Assembly (NCBI GenBank): GCA_035772785.1
Contig: JAOCPU010000001.1
Location: 310,001 to 374,000 of the forward strand
From: Phlebiopsis flavidoalba
Taxonomy: Eukaryota > Basidiomycota > Agaricomycetes > Polyporales > Phanerochaetaceae
DNA length: 64,000 bases
Direction: 5' to 3'
Shown one piece after another: positions 12,586-23,044 of this stretch. The position numbers and the translations under genes are program-made. Every line of letters starts with the position of its first letter. The stretch's first letter is position 1. The notes beneath the pieces are model-generated. The model was not told the origin of the DNA. It was given only the letters and a program-made list of their open reading frames with translations, and did not search any database.

Positions 12586-13203
12586 TCATGGGACCTGTAC
12601 AGCATACCCGTGCCTGCGCTTCTTCAACCTTAACGAACGCGTTTCGTCAGATCGGTCCGACAGGCAAAGGGAAAAACACATACTTGTGCTTCTTCATCTT
12701 TCCTCCGCGCCGCTTCCTCTTCGTGCTATCCAAGCTGACATTGAACTCGGGCTTCAGCCATGCTCACTTCCTCGCACGGCTGGCACTCTCGTCATAGCCC
12801 GGACCAGCTTCTGCAACACCTCTTCCCATTTCAATTCGTTGCTCTCCCACCCGGATTCACAACCAGGGCCCCTCGCAAGCTGCCTCGCAGGCATCAAGCG
12901 TCGGGGATTCGGGCGAGGCTTCTGGGGGATCGTCAATGGTTCCGGCGTGTGCCGTCTCGGCTTTCGTTTCCGGTAGGGAAGACAAACGACGAGAGCCGAC
13001 TGCGATCGAATATCGATGCTACCCGAGTTGCCCCGATAGTGGAGCAGAGGCCGGTGCAGAGAGAAGAACTTGTGCAAGGCTTGAGGTCGTGCGGTTTTCA
13101 CCGCTGGGTGGACGCGGGAACGGGGAGAAGTTGCTCCAGAGGCAGTAGGAGTGTCACGATAGTTGGGTGTAGATATACGCGATTGGAGCTGATTAGGAGA
13201 CAA
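12586..13203 (-). CDS. COX24: mitochondrial ribosomal small-subunit protein mS38 (COX24/AURKAIP1 domain)
   Basis: Small mitochondrial protein, part of the mitoribosome small subunit and needed in yeast for COX1 mRNA processing or translation. The minus strand reads ALHKFFSLHRPLL near 13030-13080, EPLTIPQ near 12930, QLARGPG...KWEEVLQKLV near 12800-12890, and finally FNVSLDSTKRKRRGGKMKKHK near 12680-12740. A GTATGT intron follows, then LKKRRHGYAVQVP and TGA at 12586-12588. The DSxKRKRxxKMKKHKxKKRR tail is the defining mS38/COX24 signature. The split of the KKHK/LKKRR tail by an intron is clear. One or two frame changes are needed upstream. The start is uncertain and may lie in an extra exon further 5'. 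Confidence 0.75.
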
Positions 13204-13843
13204 CGGAGACTGTGCTTAGTGGTGGTTTTCATCCTCTCAAGACTGCGCCGCTTGGAAGTCGCAACTCGCCATTCGAGGATGGTTGTCTAGGCAGCGTCGC
13301 ACTTTGGCGGGTGGGTTTGAGTGCGCTTGAAGCTGGTTTCGGCCCAGGAGTTGAAGTTACGCTGCCTCCTCACCGCGTGCTTTGATGAATACGTTGAAGC
13401 TAACGGCTCTCTGCGGACACGTGGGCCTAACGGCCGTACGGGAAAGCGTCGAGAACGTCGAGCCTGAGGCGACAAGGATGGCCTGCGCCTCGAGGTGTCG
13501 TGGATCGTGGTTCCGGACATGCAGGAGGAGGCTAGGTTTCGCGCGCTTCATAAACGCCGGATCCTACGTGGGTATCCGCAGGGCGTCAGCGTGCTATCAA
13601 CTCTAGATTTCCGCAGAAAATCGCGCGGTAAATAGTTCAGACTCACTTCGATTTCACTTCGTATGAGTAAATATTCACACTGATAAAGCGAGTCTTCGTT
13701 TGTGAAATACAACAAGGTGAGGCAAATAAAACCCGGAAGTGCCTAGCGAGAAACGAATGCGTAGTACGACAGTACATGTACTCACAGGCAGCAAATCGCC
13801 CCGCGTGACCAGCAGTCTTGGTGTAAGCGGAGCATCAGGGGAG
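13204..13843. other. gap between mS38 and methyltransferase, unresolved
   Basis: Short overlapping open stretches on both strands near 13290-13600, Arg/Ser-rich on the minus strand. They could be an upstream exon of mS38 or nothing. From 13620 to 13840 the DNA is A+T-rich and looks like 3' flank of the methyltransferase gene. Confidence 0.3.
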
Positions 13844-15459
13844 CTAGGAGGTCGTGCTCTCACAGTCGCTCATCGCCCAAGCAAAACTCCAGCGAATATA
13901 TAATCGAACTTTAAGCTCTTGGAGCTCAGCCGCAGGCCTCACGCTGCATCTTCTCCACGCTCTCCCATTGAAATATCCTTCACTGCACGAAGATAGTCTG
14001 AGTGCCGCGATACGGGAGCTTGGTGATGGGCATCCTACCTTTGGAGCAGCGGGCCTAAGCCAGAAATATAGCCTAGACAATTGGTGCGCAGCATCTCAGC
14101 GAGCACCTTTTCGCGTTTCGTTGGCTGCATCAAAGTCAGCGGCGCTGCAGCGATACACTAAGGAGTGATAGTGATTCTCACCGTACACCCATGGTCCGAT
14201 GGGTATGAAAACCTTATCCCAGCCCACATCGGTCAATGTATCAATCGATCGCAGCCACGTCGGGTTCATTGTGGGGCAGATCAATATTAGGCCGCCTTTA
14301 TTTTTCGTGGCGTTTGTAGCCAGCAAAGAAGACCTTCCTGTGTCCAAGAAGCGTCGGTGGCGGGATATTTATGTGCTAGCGGACGCCTCTGGCTCATCGT
14401 ATAGTTGCATTTCACCATCCCCGAGGATAAGCATGCCTCCCGGACGCAGTGCCTGGGCAAGATCGCCTCAGTAACGACGGATAGTCTTTGATCTAGTCCC
14501 GAATTGCTGATGAGTCGCGCACATATGCTGCCGTAAAGCGCAAGCGATACTCACACCCATAGCTATGGCTCTTGCATGGATCACGTCGAAGCTTCCTCGA
14601 TAATGGGAGACTGAGAATCCGAGATTCGCCCTAAGATACGGTTATTAGCCATGGTAAACTGGTTCCGCGCAAGGTTCTGCTTACGTACATCATCTATCTC
14701 AAAGCTGCGTGGTGATATGGGATAGATGAGAGGGTTAAATAGAGAGTCCAAATAGAAGAACCGGCGGAAACTTACCGGCAGTTCTGTGGCAGTTTCTCTA
14801 CAGAGCTTGAGTGCCCGTTGTCTAGGGTTCGACGGGATGCTTACCCTACAACCCTTGGCGGGACGAGATCCACACCAACCACTTCACAGTCTATGGAACT
14901 CTTTGGCTATGTCCATGGCCCTAAGGGGCGGGTTGAGCGGGCATCAACCAGAAGTGTGTTCGGCCTTCGTACCAACTACCGCTTCCGTGCCTACGTCGAG
15001 GATAGCGGGCCGTCTGTCGCGCCTAGGACGCAGCGCCCATCGGACTAACGGGGCGGAGGGATATAATGCACCGAGCGCCATCGTGTATATTCGGTGCTGC
15101 AAATCCAATCGACGGTGCTCCTCGTTTGTCCTAAAAGCCCCGACGTGAGGCTTTCAATTGAGCAATTGAAAAGGGACTGGCAAAACAGTTTTACTTACCG
15201 CGGGAAGAAGATACATCTATGGAAGAATTAGCTGTCATTATTCAGAGGAGGGTCGGCACACGACTTACTTCATTATAACTGTTGAGAGTTCTACCGTAAA
15301 CCTCCGCGAAGCTAGGCAGAGAATTGGTAAATTAACATGGAAAAGATGACGCAGTCCGCTCACAATAAGTCGTTCGTCGACCGAGGAGTGAAATGAGTAC
15401 AGCGAAGGCGCTGGGCTCCCAGAGCGAGCCTCAGACGAGCTCTCTTCCGCTTCTTCCAT
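13844..15459 (-). CDS. SAM-dependent methyltransferase (Agaricomycete family)
   Basis: Class I methyltransferase of a family abundant in Agaricomycetes; substrate unknown. The start is taken at 15459 (MEEAEESSSEARSGSPAPSL), continuing YSFHSSVDERLI to a GTGAGC intron. Middle exons give VVGVDLVPP-like residues near 14860, SFRRFFYLDSLFNPLIYP near 14710-14770 and LILGDGEMQLYDEPEA-like residues near 14380-14440, which fits the family's LLILGEGDxQLYDE block after the SAM fold. C-terminal exons read GWDKVFIPIGPWVYGE near 14180-14220, then LRLSSCSEGYFNG and ELKVRLYIRWSFAWA near 13880-13990, both diagnostic of this family. The stop is at 13844. Internal indels are needed. Role may be secondary metabolism or housekeeping; no biosynthetic partner lies nearby. 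Confidence 0.75.
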
Positions 15460-15694
15460 GGCACAACGGTCTTGCCTTTGGGGCTTATGCAGCATTCTGC
15501 ATTAAATACTTTCTGAATTTGAGGTAAGAGAAAGTTCCGGTAGATCATTTAGTCGTCCAAGTCACATCCGGTTGCAGTTGACATGTAAAGTCCCTACTCA
15601 TGTCACCAACTGAACGGGCGAGGAGTGGAGATTGTCCGAGCCCGCCACACGAAGCAGCAGGGACTTCCACGGACTTTGCGGTGTGCACGCTGCT

Positions 15695-15880
15695 TCATGG
15701 GTGGAGACTTACTATTGAGGACGTGCTCCTGAAGCATCCGCAGTTCTTGAATCGCACCAGTAGACGATAGAAGCAGACGATAAGGCTGGAAGTGAGGCCC
15801 GAGAATGCGAGGATAGCGTCAAAGTCTGATCTCATCCTTCGAGTTCGATCACGATGCATGTACGAGATCCTGTATCCCAA
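15695..15880 (-). CDS. possible DUF6535-like membrane-protein fragment
   Basis: The minus strand reads MRSDFDAILAFSGLTSSLIV followed by CFYRLL. This resembles the first membrane helix of basidiomycete DUF6535 proteins (D-x-[IL]-L-x-F-x-G-L-x-S). No second helix or WxxxxxxxxLxxA block is visible up- or downstream, so it is at best an isolated exon or relic next to the methyltransferase start. Confidence 0.25.
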   Translation of the reverse strand: MGYRISYMHRDRTRRMRSDFDAILAFSGLTSSLIVCFYRLLVRFKNCGCFRSTSSIVSLHP

Positions 15881-16309
15881 TGTGCATCAGTCAAAATCTT
15901 TTTCAATCAGCCACCGGTAGTCTCACCTGTCCGTACAACGCCCAAGTCGCACGACAGCAATGGGTACCATGCGACGGCGGCGCCCATAACTTTCAGGAGA
16001 TGGAGCTACCTCCGGAAGATCTTGGCAAGGAGGCACGACCGTTCGCACTCACCGTTGTCGAGATATTACTGCGGGGACTAGAGGGCACACTAACATGTCC
16101 AGAGTCCCGCATGCTAGACATTTCACTGGTCAGCTGCCAGCTGCATGAAGTTTGGACCAACCACTGGCATCACTCAGCGGTGTCCCGATCTGGAAGCGCG
16201 TACAACGATCCGTCATTTAGACGCCTTCCCATAGTTCCCTTTCCTTGTTCTTTCTGCAACGCAGAGGCCTCAAGCACTCCTACCTTTCTTTCTACACGCG
16301 CGACACACA

Positions 16310-17170
16310 ATGTCTGGTATCTGCAGGGCACGCCTTGCCGAGGATGGCGGAAGCAATGGAGGAAGGACCATCCATTTCTACGTTACGTTCCTCCGCATTT
16401 GTCAACTGTCGTCGTCTTTCCCTGGTCTGAGATGGTGTGGACCGCTAGGGGCTTCTAGGTGGGGGCGCAAAGCCGATGAAAGACAGCAGCGGCGGAATTA
16501 ATCTCCTGGAATGGGAAGGTTGGTATTCCCAGAAAAGCGGGCGTACGTATGCTCGTTGCACTTGTCGGAGACTCCAGCGCGTAGATGAGTCTGAACGCAT
16601 GCATACCCAGACGGCATGCGGGAGAGTGGTGTTTATAACTCATATGACGTTCCCTGATTTACGCGTTCTCGAGTATCGCACCATATGGACTCCTGTCTGA
16701 ATGCACTGCCTCTCGCCAGAACTACCCGTCGAAAACCCCCAAGTGTGAGTCACAAACTGCAGCCGGTGCGGTGTGCTGGCGAATGCTCACAAAGACTCCC
16801 CTCCAAGGCAAATTCTCTGCCGCCTCTATTCCACCCCAACGTGTATCCATCTGGCACTGTGTGCCTGTCCATCCTTGACGAGGATAACTCTTGGAGAGGC
16901 CGCATACTAACGATCAAGCAGTGTTGCGTCTGCTACCATGCCCCGGAAATTCACACTCGTCGAATCCCACCATCGTATCGTCTAGGTCCTTCTCTGGTAT
17001 CCAGGAGAGCTCCTCAACGGAACCCTAACGTCAATGATCCCGCTCAGAGCGACGCATACACCATGTTTCAAATATGTATTCTTCCACATGTATTCCTACA
17101 CCCGCTTCTGATCATATTCACTTCCGATCGTCTCAGGAATGACAAAGTGAGCGCATACGAGTATAGTTGA
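16310..17170 (+). CDS. UBC9: SUMO-conjugating enzyme E2 Ubc9
   Basis: E2 enzyme that accepts SUMO from the E1 and transfers it to substrates. The start at 16310 reads [14 protein letters not shown]; in the shifted frame the next residues become KQWRKDHPF, the family's opening helix. Then come INLLEWEGW near 16498-16525, YKLTMTFPD-like residues near 16635-16665, and [20 protein letters not shown] near 16828-16890, which holds the catalytic Cys in [22 protein letters not shown] at 17028-17070 is the conserved C-terminal part. At least five exons are needed for a roughly 160-residue protein. The gene converges with SNU13, with about 310 bp between stops. Identity is firm; the last exon (to about 17170) is approximate. 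Confidence 0.9.
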
Positions 17171-17478
17171 ATTTTGTTACTGAGTGGCTTGCTAATATTC
17201 TGTAGTTTGCTCTTCCCTTTCGTAGACGACGGCGTCCGCCTAAGCAAGCTCGTAGAATATACCGAAGTAGAGTTGGCGCCAGTGGCAGGGACGCCTTTTG
17301 CGCTTCATGTAGCTGCGTATCTCTCTTGGGTCTGTGATGTTATACACCCTCTTTGTAGATTATTATATGTTCCCTTTCGTACGTGGCTTTCCGTGCAAAC
17401 TGATTGATTTGGTGTCCGTTTCACGCTTCCCGATATAGACACAACGGAAACAGTCAATTAAACAATTATGTACGTGTT

Positions 17479-18097
17479 TTACACCATGAGCTTGTCAATG
17501 GACTTCTTGACGGTCTGAATGAGGCTGGAAAGCTCCTTGTTCTCGTTTTTTGGTAGTGATGCTCGCAGAAATCACGGGCCTAGAAACACAACACAAGCCC
17601 GGCCGACGAGGGCAGCCTTGGGAAGCGACAAAGACATACGAGACGTTTCTGGGTTATCAGATTAGATGGCCGCAGCAGCAGAACCGCGGGGTACCCGGGG
17701 GAGGTGTGCGTACCTTCTCTTCGCAGAGAAGGCACCCCCGGAAGATGGAGGGCAAAATTTCCAAAGGCTCCGTTGTCCGCAGTCAAAATGATGATTTCCG
17801 CAATAACCACGGTTCGAACGTAAGTCTCTTCGTGGCTGCATTGTGCAAGGCGTGAATTATCCGAGTATGACCATGAGAGCAGATGCACGATGACCTTCAT
17901 TGGCTCCCTTCTTGAGCTGCTGTGTACTGGTTTTTGGGCGTGGGCCTTCTCAAACGAGATTCGAGAATCTAAAAAAAAACAAGTGAGGTCGTCTGGTCGG
18001 TTTTCTCTGGATCAAAGCTGGAGAAACACACTGGTCGTTGAGCTCAGAAAAACCAGCGATGAGGCCACGCCTTGGCACGGTTGGAGGGGTCGGACAT
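17479..18097 (-). CDS. SNU13: SNU13/15.5K RNA-binding protein (L7Ae family)
   Basis: L7Ae-type kink-turn binder of the U4/U6.U5 tri-snRNP and box C/D snoRNPs. The proposed start at 18097 reads MSDPSN...KAWP, typical of this family. After an intron, frames near 17830-17945 give the QLKKGANE block, with the minus strand reading TSTQQLKKGANE. Next come IIILTAD near 17790, residues equivalent to the EPLEILLHLP helix near 17750, and an exon reading GRAC...VISASITT. The tail ELSSLIQTVKKSIDKLMV ends in TAA at 17479-17481. The GRACGVSRPVI-type RNA-contact loop is interrupted by a one-base shift near 17590. Expected product is about 127 residues in four or so exons. Confidence 0.75.
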
Positions 18098-19860
18098 ATT
18101 CCTCGTGGGCGACCTCACTGGTGATGATCCTTGGTCGAGGGTGTCAGTGACGGCTCTAGTGAAGCCAGCTATAGGTGGGCTGAAGAAAGAGTCTCTAGCG
18201 CTAAGAAAGTTTGACCCGGGAAGTAGTTCGCGCGGCGGAATCCACAAATTTAGATCAACGACATCAATCGCCTGAGGTCGAACCGAACTCTTTGTAAACA
18301 CATCTTCGCGTTCCGACATTTTTAGACTGTTCGTGTATTTATCCATACCTCTGACGTTGTGACCAAGCTGGAAGCGATAAAGCGATGAAGTGAGTTACCG
18401 TTAAAACTCTTCCTCTCGAAGTCAGTTTCTATGTAAAGCATCGATATCTTGGACAGTGGTTCCCGATAATTCATCTTCTCGCTGGCACGGGCGAGCTATC
18501 AAGACTCCCTGGAATAACCGCGGGAAGTGGTGGTTCTTTTAACCCCACAACCACGGTCATATGTAATCATAAACTCTGTGCATCCGAGACAACTTCTATC
18601 ACGAAGAGGGCTGGGGCTTGAATGGCCTGTGGTCTGCAGCCTCACTGCAGGATCCCAGAATAGCATTCCGTGCCACCGCACTTGAACAGCGTGGCAGAAA
18701 AGTAGGTTTCTACCTCGCTCATCGGAATCATCGTAAAGTGTACTTGCTGGCCTATACAAACTGGCAGTGAGGTCCAAACCAGGACCTCCACATTTGAGTA
18801 GCACATGACACACATGTCAGCAGTTCAAAAAGGTTGCTCGCTAGCCTTTCCCTCTCGCTAGTGCGGATTTGGTGGTCGACTGTCGAAACACCATCCGTGT
18901 GTCTGACTCACGAGAGATGGTCTAGTCGTTTGATCCAATCTAGCACTCAATACTGCGACTCCCCCCCCCCCCCCCCTCGAGCGGAATTTGGTTCCAAGAT
19001 GATACTACTGTATGCCCACACTACTCGATCTCTCCGCAGCTACACCCGTTCACTCAAGAGAGCTTCTTATGAATCGCAGGCTTGACCCCTGAACATCGAT
19101 GTCACTGTGGGATTGGTTGCTCCCTCCGTCTGAAAACCACCCCTCCGTCCAATTTTGAAATAGATTGTCCAATCGTTGCGCCTCCGCCTTTCCAATGGCT
19201 ACACCGGCATCAGTCTAGGTGACAAATGGCTGATAGTCTGCTGTTCACGCTCATGGGCCCGAACAACAATGAGGTGATCACTCGGCGGCCCAACGTTGGA
19301 CATCGTCGTTTTTACGCCCACATGACATTCTGGGGTTGCTGGAGTTTTCAACGGTTTTTTTTAGGGGATATGTCCCTGCCAGACGTCATCCTGGGCCGAC
19401 CTTGACACCTCCCTCCATGCGTTCTGGTGTGAACAGCACTCACACTCTTTGCAGCCACTTTCAGATGCCAAGTACGTCCATACCTACCACAGGGCGTGCA
19501 AATACTGACCAGCAGCACAGAACATGCTACTACTACGTCGCGGAGGATGCGCTCTCTGGGAAGTGGTACTCGTGACCTCACTTCTAGTTTGGCTGTGTCT
19601 CTCGCATACGTTGTTGCCACAACCACCAAGCCAGAAGACCCTGCCGATGTTGCATCGACTATTCAAGAGCATGACGACTTCAACTTCTTTTGGCATTTGA
19701 CCTTTCGGCAGCACATTCTAACAGTTACAGTTCTCCTATACATTAGCGGAAGCGGCGAGCACCTCGTCCAGACGCGCGCGCCGACATCTACCAGTAGACC
19801 GAACCAGTACCTCAAGCGTACCAGCTAACTTCCACGTCGTCCCGTGCACCCTCAGCTGCT
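18098..19860. other. unresolved stretch upstream of the CBM1 exons
   Basis: Holds the SNU13 promoter and then DNA with only short open stretches. A minus-strand stretch at 18499-18813 (104 codons) and plus-strand fragments (a Met-led stretch near 19225 containing RRFYAHMTFWGC; 19496-19828 ending in Ser/Thr residues) match nothing I recognise. The plus fragments may be the catalytic domain exons of the CBM1 gene that follows. A run of about 16 C lies at 18961-18976. Confidence 0.35.
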
Positions 19861-20102
19861 CAAACCGAGGTAGGTTCTATCACGATCAAGTCGCATGCGG
19901 AAGCACTAACACATTGTCCCTTGTAGTGGGGGTCAGGTTGGTATCCCAACTACCTTGACAAGAGCGTCATTCGTTGCTGACTTATGTGAATACAGTGTGG
20001 AAGGGACTGGGTACACGGGCCCGACTGCCTGCCGCTTCAGGCCTCAAGTGTGTCGCTAGTCTCAATAGCACGCCGTACTATTCTCAGTGCCAGTCTGCAT
20101 GA
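19740..20102 (+). CDS. C-terminal linker and CBM1 of a carbohydrate-active enzyme (partial)
   Basis: A Ser/Thr/Ala-rich linker (QLTSTSSRAPSAAQTE near 19822-19870) is followed by an intron ending at 19926. A short exon reads W-G-Q. A second intron (GTTGGT...ACAG, 19937-19995) follows, then an exon that in consensus frame reads C-G-...G-Y-T-G-P-T-A-C, SGLKC and STPYYSQCQSA with TGA at 20100-20102. This is the fungal cellulose-binding module CBM1, with four Cys, the aromatic Trp/Tyr residues and the closing YYSQC. At least two single-base shifts and one extra G after the Trp codon interrupt it. The enzyme domain should lie upstream but is not recognisable. Secreted plant cell-wall enzyme by inference. 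Confidence 0.6.
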
Positions 20103-20225
20103 ATATTCCTGTATAACCCGTAGAAATACTGAGTCAAAATATCTTTGCAACCAAGACGGGCGTCGAAATTAGGCTTCAGGAATATTTGTGGGTGATCGGC
20201 AATTTGGGTGGGAATCATCCTTACA
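19858..20225 (+). repeat. tandem duplication, copy A
   Basis: Covers intron end, CBM1 exon pair and 3' flank. It aligns with copy B at 20403-20760, about 540 bp downstream: same TTGTAG acceptor, same TGGGGTCA exon with the GTTGGTATC intron start, same CBM1 coding order, and shared 3' flank containing the GTGGGTGATCGGC block. Similarity is patchy with many indels. Confidence 0.65.
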
Positions 20226-20402
20226 CAGAGAATACGCAGTGTCCAAGAGTCGATATCGAGATTGCTCACAATAATGCTCATTATTAACTCATTGAAAACG
20301 GGCACAATCTGCTTTATATAAATCTGGTTGCGTCGTGAAGGGTTTGTCAACTCGCCCGACCGATGGTGCTGACATCTACTGACAAGCCAACCAGATCCAA
20401 AA

Positions 20403-20760
20403 ATGTTGATACTTCAGTTTGAGGTGACCCTGTCACCGCTCGGGTCGTACGCAGAAACACTGACATTGTTCTTGTAGTGGGGTCAAGTTGGTATCGCAAC
20501 TACAATGACAAGAGCTTCACCGTTGCTAGCTCATGCGAAATGATGAACGGGCGCCATAGGGCCATGGAGAGACCGACCACGGGCCGACCGCACAGGCCCG
20601 TCAAGTTGAGATCCAGGTACCACAGCGTGTTGCTGTCTCGCCGCCATATTATCTACTTGTAGAGCCTTTATAGATACTGTACGTGAGGCAAAAAAAAAAC
20701 GTCTTCAACCAAGATAGTTACCGAATTTAGGCTGCGGAAATGTGGGTGATCGGCCGTGGC
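20403..20760 (+). repeat. tandem duplication, copy B
   Basis: Degenerate second copy of 19858-20225. It contains the intron end, the CBM1 exons and the 3' flank but no linker or catalytic part upstream, so only the 3' end of the gene was copied. Confidence 0.6.
20478..20640 (+). pseudogene. second CBM1 remnant
   Basis: TGG GGT CAA (W-G-Q) after a TTGTAG acceptor, then the same GTTGGTATC intron start as copy A. The following DNA still resembles the CBM1 exon (an ACGGGCCGACCGCAC block for T-G-P-T-A and GTCAAGTTGAGATCC for L-K-C), and a TACCACAGCGTGTTGCTG block stands where YYSQCL is expected. Cys codons are lost and the frame is broken several times. Reads as a dead or heavily indel-damaged duplicate. 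Confidence 0.5.
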
Positions 20761-21382
20761 GCGGGCAGGTCTCGATCGCAACGCTGTGCTATGACCTGCG
20801 CGGCCCCTGCGGCACGATAGCCATGGCCGACTTTCTTTCGGGGGCGGTTGGGCTCGTTGCCACAGAACATTCATTAACATCTTATTGCGTTCCCCCCGTA
20901 TAAGGCATTATAGGCCGCACGCTTGGTTGGAAACCGCCATCTACACCCCCTCTCACTCTTCGCTTTCATCTCACATGGCGGAGCACCACCTCCCTATACC
21001 TTGACGTTCATACACCATCGAAACTCACATTGCCATCGTTGTCTACTCTCCAGTGAGATCTCGCCTGTAACTTTCAAACAAGTGTGGGTCTAACAAGTAT
21101 ATAAGATATTGATGACTCTCTGGAGACGTTTGTATGACAAAGCTGACGCGAAAGCTGGTCAACGAGTATCGCGGTCGAGATGTAGGTCCGGGGTGGGTCA
21201 AATACTCTTGGAAACGACTCGACATGGAATCTTTGACGATGGTGAGTTGCCACAAAAGACCCTGTTTGAATCATCTCAAGATTTCCATGTAACGTTTGGC
21301 ACAGACTCCGATTACACGATCTTCGTCTGGAGGCAGAAGTCCGTTGAGCCGGGGAGCGGCACACGTATTGCTTTGCACGTTC

Positions 21383-22133
21383 ATGACCCTCTACAACCCG
21401 TCCCCACGGCCCCCCGCATATCAGAACCCCTCATTCTATCAGTTCCGTCCTAAACCTGCAGCTCCGAGCCCCGCACGCACCGTCTCTGGGAGGTCTCAGC
21501 CCTCTGTGAAGAGCGGAAAGTCACGCAAGACCTGCGAAGACGGAGCCTAGGGACACGATACCGGACCATAAGAAGAAGTTCGATGAGTTTCATAGTCAGA
21601 ATGGTGTTCGGATATCATGGGTGGAATTGGACATTTTTTTTTTTGGGGTGGGGGGGGGGGCCCCGTTCAGAATGGTGCGTGGTCAGATCAACACGCTCAG
21701 GGTATTCCATTATAATAGTACATCAGTTCGGATGCTGCTGAAGAACGGATAACGACATGTCTACATCTCGCGAAAGTTTGCTTTGCGCCACGGGTTCATA
21801 CCGTTGATGCTGCTCCTGGTCATTACGGCTACGGAGGGCTCGTCAAGTATGTTGAATGCATCCTCTCTCACTCATGAAGCTAACGGTTGTCGCGTTTAGT
21901 CTTGGTAGCTGGCCCATCAAAGTTGGTCGTACGAAGACCATGCATACCATATACCTGTCGGAGGAAGCTCATTTCGACATTGTCCTCGGTCGGTCCTTCT
22001 AGGGGAGACACGTCAGATCAAGACCGATCCCCTTGACCCCACTGACGTAGTTTGTGGCGACACAGGCGAGAAGATCGACTGCGAGCTTGTCATTTTGAAA
22101 GATGGCAAAGGTCAGATTGTCACGGTCACTTGA
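21383..22133 (+). CDS. conserved fungal protein with retropepsin-like C-terminal signature
   Basis: The start at 21383 gives MTLYNPSPRPPAYQNPSFYQ, a Pro-rich N-terminus followed by a basic SGKSRK stretch. The second half, after an intron near 21849-21898, reads LGSWPIKVGRTKTMHTIYLS, then FDIVLGRSF and the final KDGKGQIVTVT with TGA at 22131-22133. The F-D-I-V-L-G-R-S-F run resembles the D-I-I-L-G-x-x-F/W element of retropepsin-type aspartic proteases, and the segment before it is glycine-rich. The D-T/S-G catalytic triplet is not clearly readable, perhaps because the T11/G11 tract at 21634-21660 disrupts the region. It could be a domesticated Gag-protease-like gene or an unrelated conserved protein. 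Function unknown. Confidence 0.5.
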
Positions 22134-22557
22134 ACGCTTCGCCAGTGTTGAAGCATTGAGTATGTTTGCTTCATGGACTTCTTTACAATTCTTTAAATAT
22201 TGTTATTGTTCACGGACATCTTATTTCAACTCTGACATAGTATGTATAATTATCTAAGTCTGTCTTCTCGGATACGGCCATGTCTGATCGTGAATGAACG
22301 TTTGAAGCAAGGCCCTATCAATCAAGCGGCGGCATAAGTGGTATGGCGTGCGAACGCGAGAGCCTCCGTCATCCGCGACCGGAAACAAATTGGGTCTAAT
22401 ATCATTGTTATCATTCAATACCACCGTGGATTCAGCCAATATTATGGGCTGCCACCAGAAGCAGAAAAGGTGCGCAAAAGTTGCGGCTGGTCAGGTAGGG
22501 ATCACCAAGCCGAAGGGTGTAATGTATGTGTATGCTACTAACTCTCAAAAAATTCAA
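22134..22557. other. intergenic, no gene seen
   Basis: A+T-rich 3' flank of the preceding gene and 5' flank of a tRNA gene. Only short random open stretches. Confidence 0.5.
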
Positions 22558-22631
22558 GGCCGACTAGCTCAGTTGGTTAGAGCGTCGTACTAATAATGCG
22601 AAGGTCGTCAGTTCAATCCTGGCGTTGGCCA
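22558..22631 (+). tRNA. tRNA-Ile(AAT)
   Basis: A full cloverleaf folds by hand: acceptor GGCCGAC/GTTGGCC with discriminator A, D arm GCTC/GAGC, and anticodon stem TCGTA/TGCGA enclosing loop CTAATAA. Positions 34-36 are AAT, which decodes isoleucine. T stem GTCAG/CTGGC encloses TTCAATC. There is no intron. Internal A and B box sequences (TAGCTCAGTTGG and GTTCAATCC) are intact, so it should be transcribed by RNA polymerase III. Confidence 0.93.
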
Positions 22632-23044
22632 TAAATTTCGCTTTTATCAACTGGTTGGAACGTTTTGAACTCAAGTTTATTTTTTTAGCTCTTGCTTTTC
22701 TGGCTCCCGAGGAGATTAGATCATTATAAGCGGTGTAGAAACTCAATTATCAGCCTACTTCGTACTGAGTAAACAGTTATATAAACAGTCTACAAATACT
22801 GTATTATTTCCTTGATGAATACCAGCTGTGATTTGTATGTTGGCGCATAGAGCAACATTGATAGGTAGATAGAGCCTATACATTGCAGAATGAAGAAATA
22901 AATGTCTACGGGCCACTGACACGTGTAGGATGTTAGGAATCAGAACCTAGAAGTATGCACGCAGCATTTACATTGCACAATCAAAAATTAAAATCTCATG
23001 ATTCGTCAGACGTCTGGGATGCGCTAGAGATGGAAAAAAATCAA
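22632..23044. other. spacer between inverted tRNA genes
   Basis: A+T-rich 413-bp spacer with T-rich runs just 3' of each tRNA (for example TTTATTTTTTTAGC at 22677), suited to pol III termination on both sides. No coding region is seen. Confidence 0.55.

Noticed and set aside
18044..18346. 14-3-3 protein start (MSERED) on the minus strand
   Set aside because: Only the first residues match; the following sequence has none of the 14-3-3 helices, and the SNU13 start lies just downstream.
21000..22200. LTR retrotransposon around the retropepsin-like gene
   Set aside because: No reverse transcriptase or integrase motifs, no flanking long terminal repeats, no primer-binding site match seen.
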